Origin: Maritalea mobilis
GTDB taxonomy: Bacteria > Pseudomonadota > Alphaproteobacteria > Rhizobiales > Devosiaceae
Direction of reading: 5' to 3'
NCBI RefSeq assembly: GCF_004363175.1
Contig: NZ_SNYR01000002.1
Location: forward strand, 310,001-374,000
Length of the DNA: 64,000 nucleotides
In this document: piece by piece, positions 36,061 to 44,389 of the stretch
Position numbering within the stretch: position 1 is the first letter of the stretch
How the letters are laid out: the number at the start of each line of letters is the position of its first letter
Program-made: the position numbers and the translations under genes
The notes under the pieces: model-generated
What the model was told of the DNA's origin: nothing
Seen by the model: the letters and a program-made list of their open reading frames with translations, nothing else
The model's database searches: none

Positions 36061-36199
36061 AAGTTTTCTCCTTCATTATTGGCTGGCATCAGTCGTAGTG
36101 GTGATTTGTTTCAATAGGTTATCAACCGAGTGGCCACATTGAAACCCGTGGCGATTTGTTTCGCCTTTCCTGCCGTGTGGCTCTGTGGCACAAATCAGT

Positions 36200-36862
36200 A
36201 TGGGTAAACGCGATTCACACGCCAGCACACAGTCAGACCTTTTTGGTGGCCCCAATATGTCGCTTGAAGAGTCATTTCACGCGCAGGGTAAAATTGTCTG
36301 TGGCGTGGATGAGGCCGGGCGTGGCCCATTAGCTGGGCCCGTTGTCACTGCGGCGGTTATCCTCAATTCAGCAAATGTACCCATTGGCCTGAACGACAGT
36401 AAAAAGCTGACCGAGAAGGCCCGCGACCGACTTTATGATGAGATATTCCAAAGCGGTGCCTTTGTGGGCATCGCAAGTGCACCGCCGGAAATGATCGCGG
36501 CGCACAATATTCGTGGCGCGACTTTGTTAGCCATGCGGCGCGCGGTGGAGGCTCTGGCGCAGTCACCCGATGTCGCGCTGATTGATGGCCGCGATGTGCC
36601 GCCTAACCTGCCCTGCGCTGGTCACTCCTTGATCAAGGGGGATAGTCGGTCCTTATCCATCGCTGCGGCCTCCATCATCGCTAAGGTTACGCGGGATCGT
36701 GCTTGCGAGATCATGGAGCGGGACGCACCCCATTTCGGTTTTTTGAAGCATAAAGGATATGGCACCAAGCAGCATTTGACTGCCTTGCTCGACCATGGTG
36801 CTTGCGATCACCACCGCAAAGATTTCAAACCAATCGCAGAAATAGTCGCGAAAGAAAAGTGA
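36200..36862 (+). CDS. rnhB: ribonuclease HII
   Basis: A 220-residue RNase HII, which nicks at ribonucleotides embedded in DNA. The signature CGVDEAGRGPLAGPV with its D-E pair is intact; LIDGRDVPP gives a third acidic residue, and SIAAASIIAKVTRDR plus GFLKHKGYGTKQHL complete the active site. Alphaproteobacterial enzymes often carry a short N-terminal extension like the one here. The ATG at 36200 is chosen; a GTG at 36185 is possible. It lies just upstream of ccrM, a neighbour relation I recall from other Hyphomicrobiales. Confidence 0.92.
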   Translation: MGKRDSHASTQSDLFGGPNMSLEESFHAQGKIVCGVDEAGRGPLAGPVVTAAVILNSANVPIGLNDSKKLTEKARDRLYDEIFQSGAFVGIASAPPEMIAAHNIRGATLLAMRRAVEALAQSPDVALIDGRDVPPNLPCAGHSLIKGDSRSLSIAAASIIAKVTRDRACEIMERDAPHFGFLKHKGYGTKQHLTALLDHGACDHHRKDFKPIAEIVAKEK

Positions 36863-36920
36863 TTCAAAACAGCACTTTAGGCCCGAGAGCTCAATATTTA
36901 CTTTTGGTTTACCATAAGAT

Positions 36921-36981
36921 TTAAAGCTCGCTTAACCCTAACAAATTACAACTGGCGAGGTAGTATTGCGTTAGGGTTAAG
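36921..36981 (+). promoter_or_regulatory. CtrA-like box and inverted TTAACC repeats in the ccrM upstream region
   Basis: TTAA-N7-TTAACC (36921-36937) fits the CtrA consensus TTAA-N7-TTAA(C). A 12-base inverted repeat follows: CTTAACCCTAAC at 36931-36942 and GTTAGGGTTAAG at 36970-36981, four bases before the ccrM ATG. Each arm carries a TTAACC half site. One GANTC (GATTC at 36861-36865) lies further upstream. In Caulobacter, ccrM is activated by CtrA and responds to GANTC methylation; the same logic is inferred here. Confidence 0.6.
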
Positions 36982-36984
36982 TAA

Positions 36985-38130
<1,146 letters not shown>

Positions 38131-38159
38131 CCTCCAGTACTGCATACAGGCAACCTGAC

Positions 38160-38191
38160 GCCGCTGATCTAAGTTGGATCAGCGGCTTTTT
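38160..38191 (+). terminator. intrinsic terminator of ccrM
   Basis: Perfect 10-base-pair stem (GCCGCTGATC at 38160-38169, GATCAGCGGC at 38177-38186), 7-base loop, then five T. Confidence 0.9.
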
Positions 38192-38237
38192 CTTGCCCGC
38201 TAAAACTCCAAAAAGTTTTAGATAATTTCAGCAAATT

Positions 38238-38855
38238 TCAGTTTTCTCTGGCTGCTCTTATATAGCCGTGTGCCAAAATTTGGGCGCGGGCGAAAATTTG
38301 GTCAGCATCTGCAGTTTGGGTGGCCAAAATCCCTTCGATCAATCCATTTAAGGCGAAGATCAAATCACGCGCCACCATCTCGGCATCTGGCACTGCGAAT
38401 TTGGCGAGCAATGTCGAAATGATATCGGCGAGGTCGCGCTTAAAAGCGAGGCTTTCATCTGCGAGAGGCAGGAAGCTTTCGGCATAGTCGAGCGTGCGCC
38501 CCACCATCGGCCAGCGCAATTGGTGGGCGATGGTCACGCGCAACAAATTATCTAATGCCTGTTCCAGCGTCAGTTCTACAGATTGCGCTGCCGCTTCTGC
38601 CAATGCATCGCGCAATTGGCTGCGCTTTTGCCGGATCAGTTCGATCAGGATCGCGTCCTTGCTTGGGAAATATTGGTAAAGCGTGCCGACGCTAACCCCG
38701 GCCACTTCGGCGATGTGGTTGGTGTTGAATTTCTCCAGCCCGTGCTTTTGTAAAATGCGAGTGCTGGCCTGCAAAATTGCATCGACAGTGGCGCGAGCGC
38801 GGGCTTGGCGCGGCTGTTTGCGGGGACTGGCGGGTTGTGCAACGGGCGAGGTCAA
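38238..38855 (-). CDS. TetR family regulator divergent from an SDR gene
   Basis: A 205-residue TetR protein. After a basic, Pro-rich N-terminus comes the helix-turn-helix (about residues 25-60, LEKFNTNHIAEVAGVSVGTLYQYFPSKDAIL), then a helical effector domain. Divergent from an SDR oxidoreductase gene with a perfect palindrome between them, so likely its repressor and autorepressor. The ligand is unknown. Confidence 0.87.
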   Translation of the reverse strand: MTSPVAQPASPRKQPRQARARATVDAILQASTRILQKHGLEKFNTNHIAEVAGVSVGTLYQYFPSKDAILIELIRQKRSQLRDALAEAAAQSVELTLEQALDNLLRVTIAHQLRWPMVGRTLDYAESFLPLADESLAFKRDLADIISTLLAKFAVPDAEMVARDLIFALNGLIEGILATQTADADQIFARAQILAHGYIRAAREN

Positions 38856-38872
38856 ATGCGAGTTTCCAAAAC

Positions 38873-38886
38873 TGAGTAATTACTCA
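38873..38886. promoter_or_regulatory. palindromic operator between TetR and SDR genes
   Basis: A perfect 14-base palindrome, TGAGTAATTACTCA, 18 bases upstream of the TetR start and about 40 bases upstream of the SDR start. A typical position for a TetR operator serving both directions. Confidence 0.6.
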
Positions 38887-38927
38887 ATTATCACACTGAA
38901 CGATTTGATTGTAAATGAGGTGTGGCG

Positions 38928-39677
38928 ATGGGATTTGACTTTTCGGGCAGCAAGGCGCTGGTGACCGGCGGTGCGCGGGGCATTGGGTTGGAGATTTCAA
39001 AGCTGCTGATCGCGCGGGGCGCTCAGCTTATTGTGCTGGGCCGCAATGAAGATGATTTGCGACGCTTGCAAGGGCAGTTCCCCGATGCTGTGACGCCCTA
39101 TGTGTGTGACCTTGCGCAGAATGAAGCCGTCGACCAGCTGCTTGAGCATCTGCTGACCAACCATCCGGACCTGAATGTGTTGATCAACAACGCAGCGCGA
39201 CAGGTTGAGATGGATGTGCTTGCAGGCAATGCGGCACAGAACATCGTGGATGGGCGCAATGAAATCGCGCTCAATCTGGAGGCGCTTATCTCTTTGAGCC
39301 TTGGGCTGCTGCCGCAGTTGGCACGGCAAGAGCGGGCATTGATCTGCAACATCAGCACCGGGCTGGCGATTGCGCCGAAAGCGGCCTCCCCCGTTTATTG
39401 CGCCACCAAGGCGGGCGTGCGCAATTTCAGCCGCGCCATCCGCTATCAATGTGAGGATGCAGCGCCGCAGGTTCAGATCAGCGAAACGGTGATGGCACTG
39501 GTAGATACGGACATGACCAAGGGACGCGGCGCGAGCAAGATTACGCCGCAACAAGCGGCGCTCGAGGTGGTGAATGGTCTTGCCAAAGGGCAAGATGAAA
39601 TCTGGGTGGGCAAAGCCAAATTGCTGCGGTTTTTAAACCTGCTGGCCCCGCCCATCGCCGCAAAGATTTTACGCTAA
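38928..39677 (+). CDS. short-chain dehydrogenase/reductase
   Basis: A 249-residue classical SDR. The nucleotide-binding TGGARGIG lies at about residues 13-20, NNAA marks the central sheet, and the active site has a Ser before YCATKAG (Y-x3-K). The last 20 residues are hydrophobic (LLRFLNLLAPPIAAKILR), as in SDRs related to DltE-like proteins that may touch membranes. GAGG seven bases before the ATG at 38928 sets the start. Probably controlled by the divergent TetR. Substrate unknown. Confidence 0.87.
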   Translation: MGFDFSGSKALVTGGARGIGLEISKLLIARGAQLIVLGRNEDDLRRLQGQFPDAVTPYVCDLAQNEAVDQLLEHLLTNHPDLNVLINNAARQVEMDVLAGNAAQNIVDGRNEIALNLEALISLSLGLLPQLARQERALICNISTGLAIAPKAASPVYCATKAGVRNFSRAIRYQCEDAAPQVQISETVMALVDTDMTKGRGASKITPQQAALEVVNGLAKGQDEIWVGKAKLLRFLNLLAPPIAAKILR

Positions 39678-39680
39678 GGG

Positions 39681-40760
39681 CTATTTCAATGCCTTTTGCA
39701 GCACTTTTTTGAAAGCGGTGGGCAAGGCTTCGCCCGCGACGGTTTCACCCGGTTGCCACCACCCTTCTGCCGCTGGCGGCGTGTCGCTTTGGATGAACCA
39801 GACGGTCACCTCCAAGGCAAAATGGGTGAACACATGGTCGATGGTGCCGCGCTTGTGCCAATCGCCCACGAATGGAAATTCGGGTTCGGTACGCTCACCA
39901 ATCCACTCGCTGCCGGGCACTTCGGTCATGGCGGCGAGCAGGCCTTTTTCCGGGCGCTGGCGCAGGAAGATTTCGCCCTGCTGGTTTTGCACCACGAAGG
40001 CATGACCAAAGCGCTGGGGCTTTGGCTTTTTCGGCGCGGCCACTGGATAGTTTTCCGGCGCGCCGGACTGGCGGCCCGCGCAGTTTTCAGCGATGGGGCA
40101 AATCAGGCAGTTGGCGCGTTTTGGGGCGCAGATGGTGGCGCCCAAATCCATCAGGCTTTGGGCAAAGTCCCCGGCCCGCTTGGGCACCGACCGCGCCACC
40201 ACTTCGCGCACAAAGGGCTTTTCGTCGCGCACCGGCTTGTCCAGCGCGGTATAGCGCGCCACCACCCGGTCCACATTGCCATCCACCACGGCCACCTGCT
40301 CATCAAAGCAGATCGCGGCTATGGCGGCGCTAGTGTAGGGCCCGATGCCGGGCAGTTTTTGCAATTCTTCGGCGCTGGCGGGGAAGATGCCGTTATGTTC
40401 GTCTACCAACACCTGGGCACAGGCGTGCAGATTGCGGGCGCGGGCATAATAGCCAAGGCCCGCCCAGGCTTTGAGCACATCGTCGCGCGGGGCGGCGGCC
40501 AGATCAAAGATGGTGGGCCACGTGCTGGTGAACGCCGCGAAATATTTCCCCACCGTGGGCACGGTGGTTTGCTGCAGCATAATCTCAGACAGCCAGACGA
40601 AATAAGGGTTCGGCAACACCCCTTCTGCCCGCGCCTGTGGCCCCACGCGCCATGGCAGGGTGCGGGCCGAGCGGTCATACCAGCTGAGCATCGCTTCCGC
40701 GTCTAAAGTGGGGGCGTTTTTCCCCCTAGTTTTTGAGATTTTTTCATGCATGATGGGCAC
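39681..40760 (-). CDS. mutY: A/G-specific adenine glycosylase
   Basis: A 359-residue MutY, which removes adenine mispaired with 8-oxoguanine. Visible: LPWR, SEIMLQQTTV with the catalytic Glu, the helix-hairpin-helix LPGIGPYTSAAIAAI, the following VDGNVDRVVAR with the catalytic Asp, and the Fe-S loop C-x6-C-x2-C-x5-C in CAPKRANCLICPIAENC. The C-terminal NUDIX-like domain (VVQNQQGEIFLRQRPEKGLLAAM) checks the opposite 8-oxoG. A long open frame on the plus strand across this gene is a shadow. Divergent from the DUF721 gene. Confidence 0.95.
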   Translation of the reverse strand: MPIMHEKISKTRGKNAPTLDAEAMLSWYDRSARTLPWRVGPQARAEGVLPNPYFVWLSEIMLQQTTVPTVGKYFAAFTSTWPTIFDLAAAPRDDVLKAWAGLGYYARARNLHACAQVLVDEHNGIFPASAEELQKLPGIGPYTSAAIAAICFDEQVAVVDGNVDRVVARYTALDKPVRDEKPFVREVVARSVPKRAGDFAQSLMDLGATICAPKRANCLICPIAENCAGRQSGAPENYPVAAPKKPKPQRFGHAFVVQNQQGEIFLRQRPEKGLLAAMTEVPGSEWIGERTEPEFPFVGDWHKRGTIDHVFTHFALEVTVWFIQSDTPPAAEGWWQPGETVAGEALPTAFKKVLQKALK

Positions 40761-40830
40761 TCTACTGCGTTGCGCCGCTGGCTCAAGCCAAAAGCATCAT
40801 TTGTGCGCAACATATTTGAACGGGCACCCG

Positions 40831-41343
40831 ATGGCAGAGAAGAAAAAGACCAGAGCCTATAAGCATTTCAACCGCGCCATGTCGATTTCTGAATTGGCCG
40901 AACGCGCAATTGAACCGCTGGCACAAAAGCGCGGCTTTGCCAATGCCGAATTGCTGACCCGTTGGGCACATATTGTGCCCGAACCGTTTGATCAATCCGT
41001 GATCCCCGACCAGCTCAAATGGCCCCATTCCGGGCAAATGGAAGGCGCGGCAGGCGCTGTGCTCACCGTGAGCGTCGACCCCATCTACGCCCTCGCCTTC
41101 ACCCACGAAACCGACATGATCAAAGGCGCGATCAACCGCTATTTCGGCTTTTATCTTGTGGATAAAATCAAACCCTCCCGCCGCCCCTTTTTGCCGCAGC
41201 AGCAAGAGGATACAAGGCCGCAGTTACGGCCGCTGACGCCAAAGGTTGAGGCAGAGCTGAATGCGGAGCTGGATGGGATTGAGGATGCGGAACTGCGCGA
41301 GGCACTGATGAAGCTTGGGCGGGGGCTGAAGGGGCGGGGTTAG
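40831..41343 (+). CDS. DUF721 family protein
   Basis: A 170-residue DUF721 (DciA-like) protein. The N-terminal NRAMSISELAERAIEPLAQKRGFANAELLTRW and the VLTVSVDPIYALAFTHETDMIKGAINRYFG core are characteristic. DciA in other bacteria loads the replicative helicase; whether this shorter alphaproteobacterial type does so is not settled. The frame is open further upstream but would run into divergent mutY, so the ATG at 40831 is used. I recall mutY-DUF721-dsbA-smc as a common order in this group; here a 6-kb block follows DUF721. Its stop codon overlaps that of the AAA ATPase on the other strand. Confidence 0.85.
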   Translation: MAEKKKTRAYKHFNRAMSISELAERAIEPLAQKRGFANAELLTRWAHIVPEPFDQSVIPDQLKWPHSGQMEGAAGAVLTVSVDPIYALAFTHETDMIKGAINRYFGFYLVDKIKPSRRPFLPQQQEDTRPQLRPLTPKVEAELNAELDGIEDAELREALMKLGRGLKGRG

Positions 41344-42770
41344 GTTATAAATGATTTCAATTGCTGGATTGACGCAATCAATTCTTTCTCAGTGTATTGA
41401 TTTCCATTGTCTGGATGATTTACACAATTCCGAATATAGGTCGGCAAAGAACAGCTATTTTTTTTACCTTTCCAAGGCTTGTCTTTCTTAAGCTTTTTCT
41501 CGGAAACGAGATAATTCTCATCAAAATTTAAAATGCCGGTTCTCGCAGCATCACTTTCATCCTCTTCTTGATACATAGCATGCAAACGTGAATAAAGCTG
41601 ACTATGATAACCTTCGCTTGGGATATCAAAAACATCATAAATAACGCTTGCAAAAGTAGATGAAATAGGATCGAATCTGCCTATCTCAGTATGCTCTTTA
41701 CTTTTAGCGATCTTAAAATTTCGGCTTAAATCATGTCGATCGATCATAAAAATCGAATGAGTTGCAAAAAGCGCTATATTATTTCTCTCTCCTGAAGAGA
41801 TTTTTATAAGCTCCCTAAGCAAATCCTCTTGGGCTTTCGGATGAAGGTGTGTCTCAGGTTCATCTAATAGTAAAATTGTTTCTGTAAGTTCTTCATTAGT
41901 GTGCTGAGCTGATATCGTCAGTAAAAAGGAAATGAACTGCTTAAAACCATCACTTCGTTGATCTGCTGTTTTAGGCTTTCCGCCAACCTTCGTGTCGCGG
42001 ACATGAAAATTAATCATTCCATCGTTAATCTTGAAAGTGATCCTAATTGGGTGGTCGGGCCAACGTGTGTTAATATGTTTTGTTACCGCTTCAGAGAGCC
42101 TTTCTTCTAGGTGCTCAAGTTCAGTCGAATCTGATGCAGCAGCAGCAATTTCTCTCTTGAAGTCATCCGACGCAATATCAGCTAACAAAAAAGAATTCTT
42201 AAGTGGTATAGAAATACCTTCTGGATTATCCGCGAACTCTGAAAGATTAATTGCATTAGAAATAAGAAAACGTGGCTCCGCTGTCCAAAATACCGACGAA
42301 TGCATCCGCACAATAATTTTTTCAAGTAACACCTCTTCGAGATGCATTTTCAAATCGCTTTTGGGATATTTGGGAAATTCGAGTTTAAACTTTGGAGACG
42401 CTGGATTGCTATATTCAAAAAATGCGGTAATTTTTGCTTGTGAAAGGTGCCGTTTATCAAACCTTTTACCAGAATCTTCAAGGCCGCAGGTATCTATTAG
42501 CTCGTCGATTTCCGCCGAACTGATATCGTAAAAATATTCAACTCTTATAGTTCTCAATCTATCTGCAAAGTCTTTTTGCAACGGCAGCTTCTGGCCCGAT
42601 TGATCGCTCAAGCCATCTTTCAAGGCGAGAGCTTTTAGAATGCTTGTCTTACCCGCCTCATTTACTCCAACTAACCCAAAGGTGGCAGATTTGTCGCCCA
42701 ATGCGTCAATTCTGAATTCGAAGCGATCAATACAACGATAATTTTGAATGGCAAATTTCATTAACTTCAT
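41340..42770 (-). CDS. lone AAA ATPase (AAA_21/OLD-like), AT-rich
   Basis: An ATPase of about 476 residues. Walker A is GVNEAGKTS near residue 36-44, Walker B is ILLLDEPETHLHPKAQ, followed by ALFATHSIFMID. Between them lies a long coiled insertion. The C-terminal 80 residues end in PTYIRNCVNHPDNGNQYT and a short helix, a tail I recall from uncharacterised AAA proteins; no TOPRIM or nuclease motif is seen. Codon use is strongly AT-rich compared with its neighbours. The frame opens at 42824; I favour the ATG at 42770 or the one at 42761, neither with a good ribosome binding site. Probably acquired; a defence role is inference. Confidence 0.8.
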   Translation of the reverse strand: MKLMKFAIQNYRCIDRFEFRIDALGDKSATFGLVGVNEAGKTSILKALALKDGLSDQSGQKLPLQKDFADRLRTIRVEYFYDISSAEIDELIDTCGLEDSGKRFDKRHLSQAKITAFFEYSNPASPKFKLEFPKYPKSDLKMHLEEVLLEKIIVRMHSSVFWTAEPRFLISNAINLSEFADNPEGISIPLKNSFLLADIASDDFKREIAAAASDSTELEHLEERLSEAVTKHINTRWPDHPIRITFKINDGMINFHVRDTKVGGKPKTADQRSDGFKQFISFLLTISAQHTNEELTETILLLDEPETHLHPKAQEDLLRELIKISSGERNNIALFATHSIFMIDRHDLSRNFKIAKSKEHTEIGRFDPISSTFASVIYDVFDIPSEGYHSQLYSRLHAMYQEEDESDAARTGILNFDENYLVSEKKLKKDKPWKGKKNSCSLPTYIRNCVNHPDNGNQYTEKELIASIQQLKSFIT

Positions 42771-42971
42771 AACTATATGATAGCACCAATACCCTCCCAG
42801 GCAAGAAAGATCTATAGTTTCCAACAGTTATTACAATGACTTGTAGTGGCTTTGCTGGTCAATTTTCTATCGAATTTTGATCGACCAAATGACCAACGCG
42901 CTCGTAGAGACAACTCAGCATGTTTCGGAATTCAATCAGCAGAACCCCAACGCCCTAATGCACCACTTCTG
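42771..42971. other. gap between AAA ATPase and repeat array
   Basis: About 200 bases with no convincing gene. It changes from AT-rich sequence next to the ATPase start to the GC-rich repeat region. It must hold the ATPase promoter, but I cannot place one confidently. Confidence 0.4.
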
Positions 42972-43815
42972 ACTGTCGACAGGTGACTTGGATTGCAAGA
43001 TCAAGTCTTGCAATGACACTGGAGGTGTTTTGCGCAATATGAGTTGCTCAAGCGCTGCTTCGCCCCCGGATCGAGTCCGGGGTGACGTGGGAGGTTGGGT
43101 TGGTGCTTCGTACAAACACAAAGTTATTTCCGCGTAGGCGGCAATTCAGATTGAACCATCTTCGCGGTAATTCAATAATGGAGTGCGTCTTGGTTTGCGC
43201 TGCATGGACCCTCGGGTCAGGCCCGAGGGTGACGGTGGTGGGATGGAATGCCGTGCCCTCATGTACCGTTTCTTACTGTCGACAGGTGAAATGGCTTGCA
43301 AGACAGATTCACGCTCACGCCGCGAGGCTGGTCTTGCAATAACGCGGGGGATGTTTTGATCAGTGCGAATTGCTCTGGCGCTGCTTGGACCCCGGATCGA
43401 GTCCGGGGTGACGTGGGAGGTTTGGTTGGTGCTTCGTACAAACACAAAGTCATTCTAGCGTAGGTGGGAATCCAAGTTGGACTATCTTCGAGGTAATTCA
43501 AAAATGGAGTGCGTCTTGGTTTGCGCTGCATGGACCCTCGGGTCAGGCCCGAGGGTGACGGTGGTGGGTAGTGGGATGGCAGCGCCCTAATATATCGCTT
43601 CAGACTGTCGACACGTGAATTGGATTGCAAGATCAAGTGTTGCAATGACGCGGGAGGTGTTTTGCGCAGTTCGAGTTGCGCTGGCGCTGCTTGGCCCCGG
43701 ATCAAGTCCGGGACGGCGTGAGGGGGCGTGGTTGGCGTGGTGCCAAATCCAAATGCGGTTGAGAAATTTCTGCCAAACATTCTCCCGTCATTACCGGGCT
43801 TGACCCGGTAATCCA
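42972..43815. repeat. array of palindromic repeats in three long modules, upstream of the GIY-YIG gene
   Basis: Three modules begin with CTGTCGAC at 42973, 43276 and 43605 (spacings 303 and 329). Each holds several short palindromes with a 5-base loop: ATTGCAAGA/TCTTGCAAT (42992-43014; a variant at 43624-43646), CCCCGGA/TCCGGGG (43064-43082, 43390-43408, partly 43695-43713), CCCTCGGG/CCCGAGGG (43209-43229, 43535-43555) and ATTACCGGG/CCCGGTAAT (43790-43812). A longer-looped relative sits at 43296-43339. Right flanks often read TGACG. Such palindromes are dispersed in many alphaproteobacterial genomes. Open frames in this stretch are by-products of the repeats. Confidence 0.85.
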
Positions 43816-43835
43816 TGTAGCGGCAGAGTTTAGCC

Positions 43836-44123
43836 ATGGGTGGATGGGTTTACATCATGAGCAACAAGATGAACGGCACGCTTTATGTTGGCGTGACGAG
43901 TGACTTGGTGCGGCGGGTTTATGAACATCGCGAAGGTCTTGTTGACGGCTTTACCAAGGCAAATGAGTTGAAGCGATTGGTTTATTTTGAGGCGCATGAT
44001 GAGATTGGCGCGGCTATTCAACGGGAGAAGGGTTTGAAGCGTTGGTCGCGGGCTTGGAAGGTTGAGTTGATCCAGAAACTTAATCCGTTCTGGGATGATT
44101 TGTTTGATCAGATTTGTGGGTGA
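43836..44123 (+). CDS. single-domain GIY-YIG nuclease family protein
   Basis: A 95-residue GIY-YIG domain of the UPF0213 type. The two strands of the motif appear as VYIMS and YVGVT, followed by the catalytic-type Arg in SDLVRRVYEHREG and a Glu in the AAIQREKGLKRW helix. Proteins of this size are common in alphaproteobacteria and uncharacterised; related domains cut or nick DNA. The gene lies within an array of palindromic repeats: the last palindrome ends 23 bases before the ATG, and another begins 35 bases after the stop. Whether the protein acts on these repeats is unknown. Confidence 0.87.
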   Translation: MGGWVYIMSNKMNGTLYVGVTSDLVRRVYEHREGLVDGFTKANELKRLVYFEAHDEIGAAIQREKGLKRWSRAWKVELIQKLNPFWDDLFDQICG

Positions 44124-44156
44124 ATTGGCTTTGTGCCGTTTCGCTTGTGCTTCATG

Positions 44157-44302
44157 GCCCCTCGGGTCAAGCCCGAGGGTGACGGTGGTGGGGCATGGTT
44201 GATTGTGGTGTGCAAAGCTTGCCATTCTAAGGGGCGGCAGGTTTGATGGATTGCGGGGCAGATTCATGTTCACGCTGCGGAAGTTCCTCTTGCAATAACG
44301 CG
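44157..44302. repeat. palindromic repeats downstream of the GIY-YIG gene
   Basis: CCCTCGGG/CCCGAGGG with loop TCAAG at 44159-44179, flanked on the right by TGACGGTGGTGGG as in the upstream copies, then a degenerate long-looped element (about 44259-44300) similar to the one at 43296-43339: both share CAGATTCA, TCACGC and end in CTTGCAATAACGCG. The GIY-YIG gene is thus enclosed by the same element types. Confidence 0.75.
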
Positions 44303-44389
44303 CGGAAACTTGGTTTGAGATGCGCCAAGTTCTAGCACCTTACCAAACCTCCCTCCCCGGCAAGGGGAGAGAGATAAAAGGTCTAGAGC

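Noticed and set aside
39696-40706. Open frame of 336 codons on the plus strand opposite mutY
   Set aside because: It is antisense to a clear MutY with all catalytic motifs, has no recognisable domain, and its Gly/His/Arg-rich composition is that of a shadow frame in GC-rich DNA.
43146-43837. Open frames on the minus strand through the repeat array
   Set aside because: Their sequences (for example YRVKPGNDG and SGLTRGS stretches) are translations of the palindromes and repeat in step with them. They are by-products of the repeats.
43836-44123. GIY-YIG gene as part of a group I intron or homing element
   Set aside because: No intron core or interrupted host gene is visible; homing types are usually longer with an extra DNA-binding domain.
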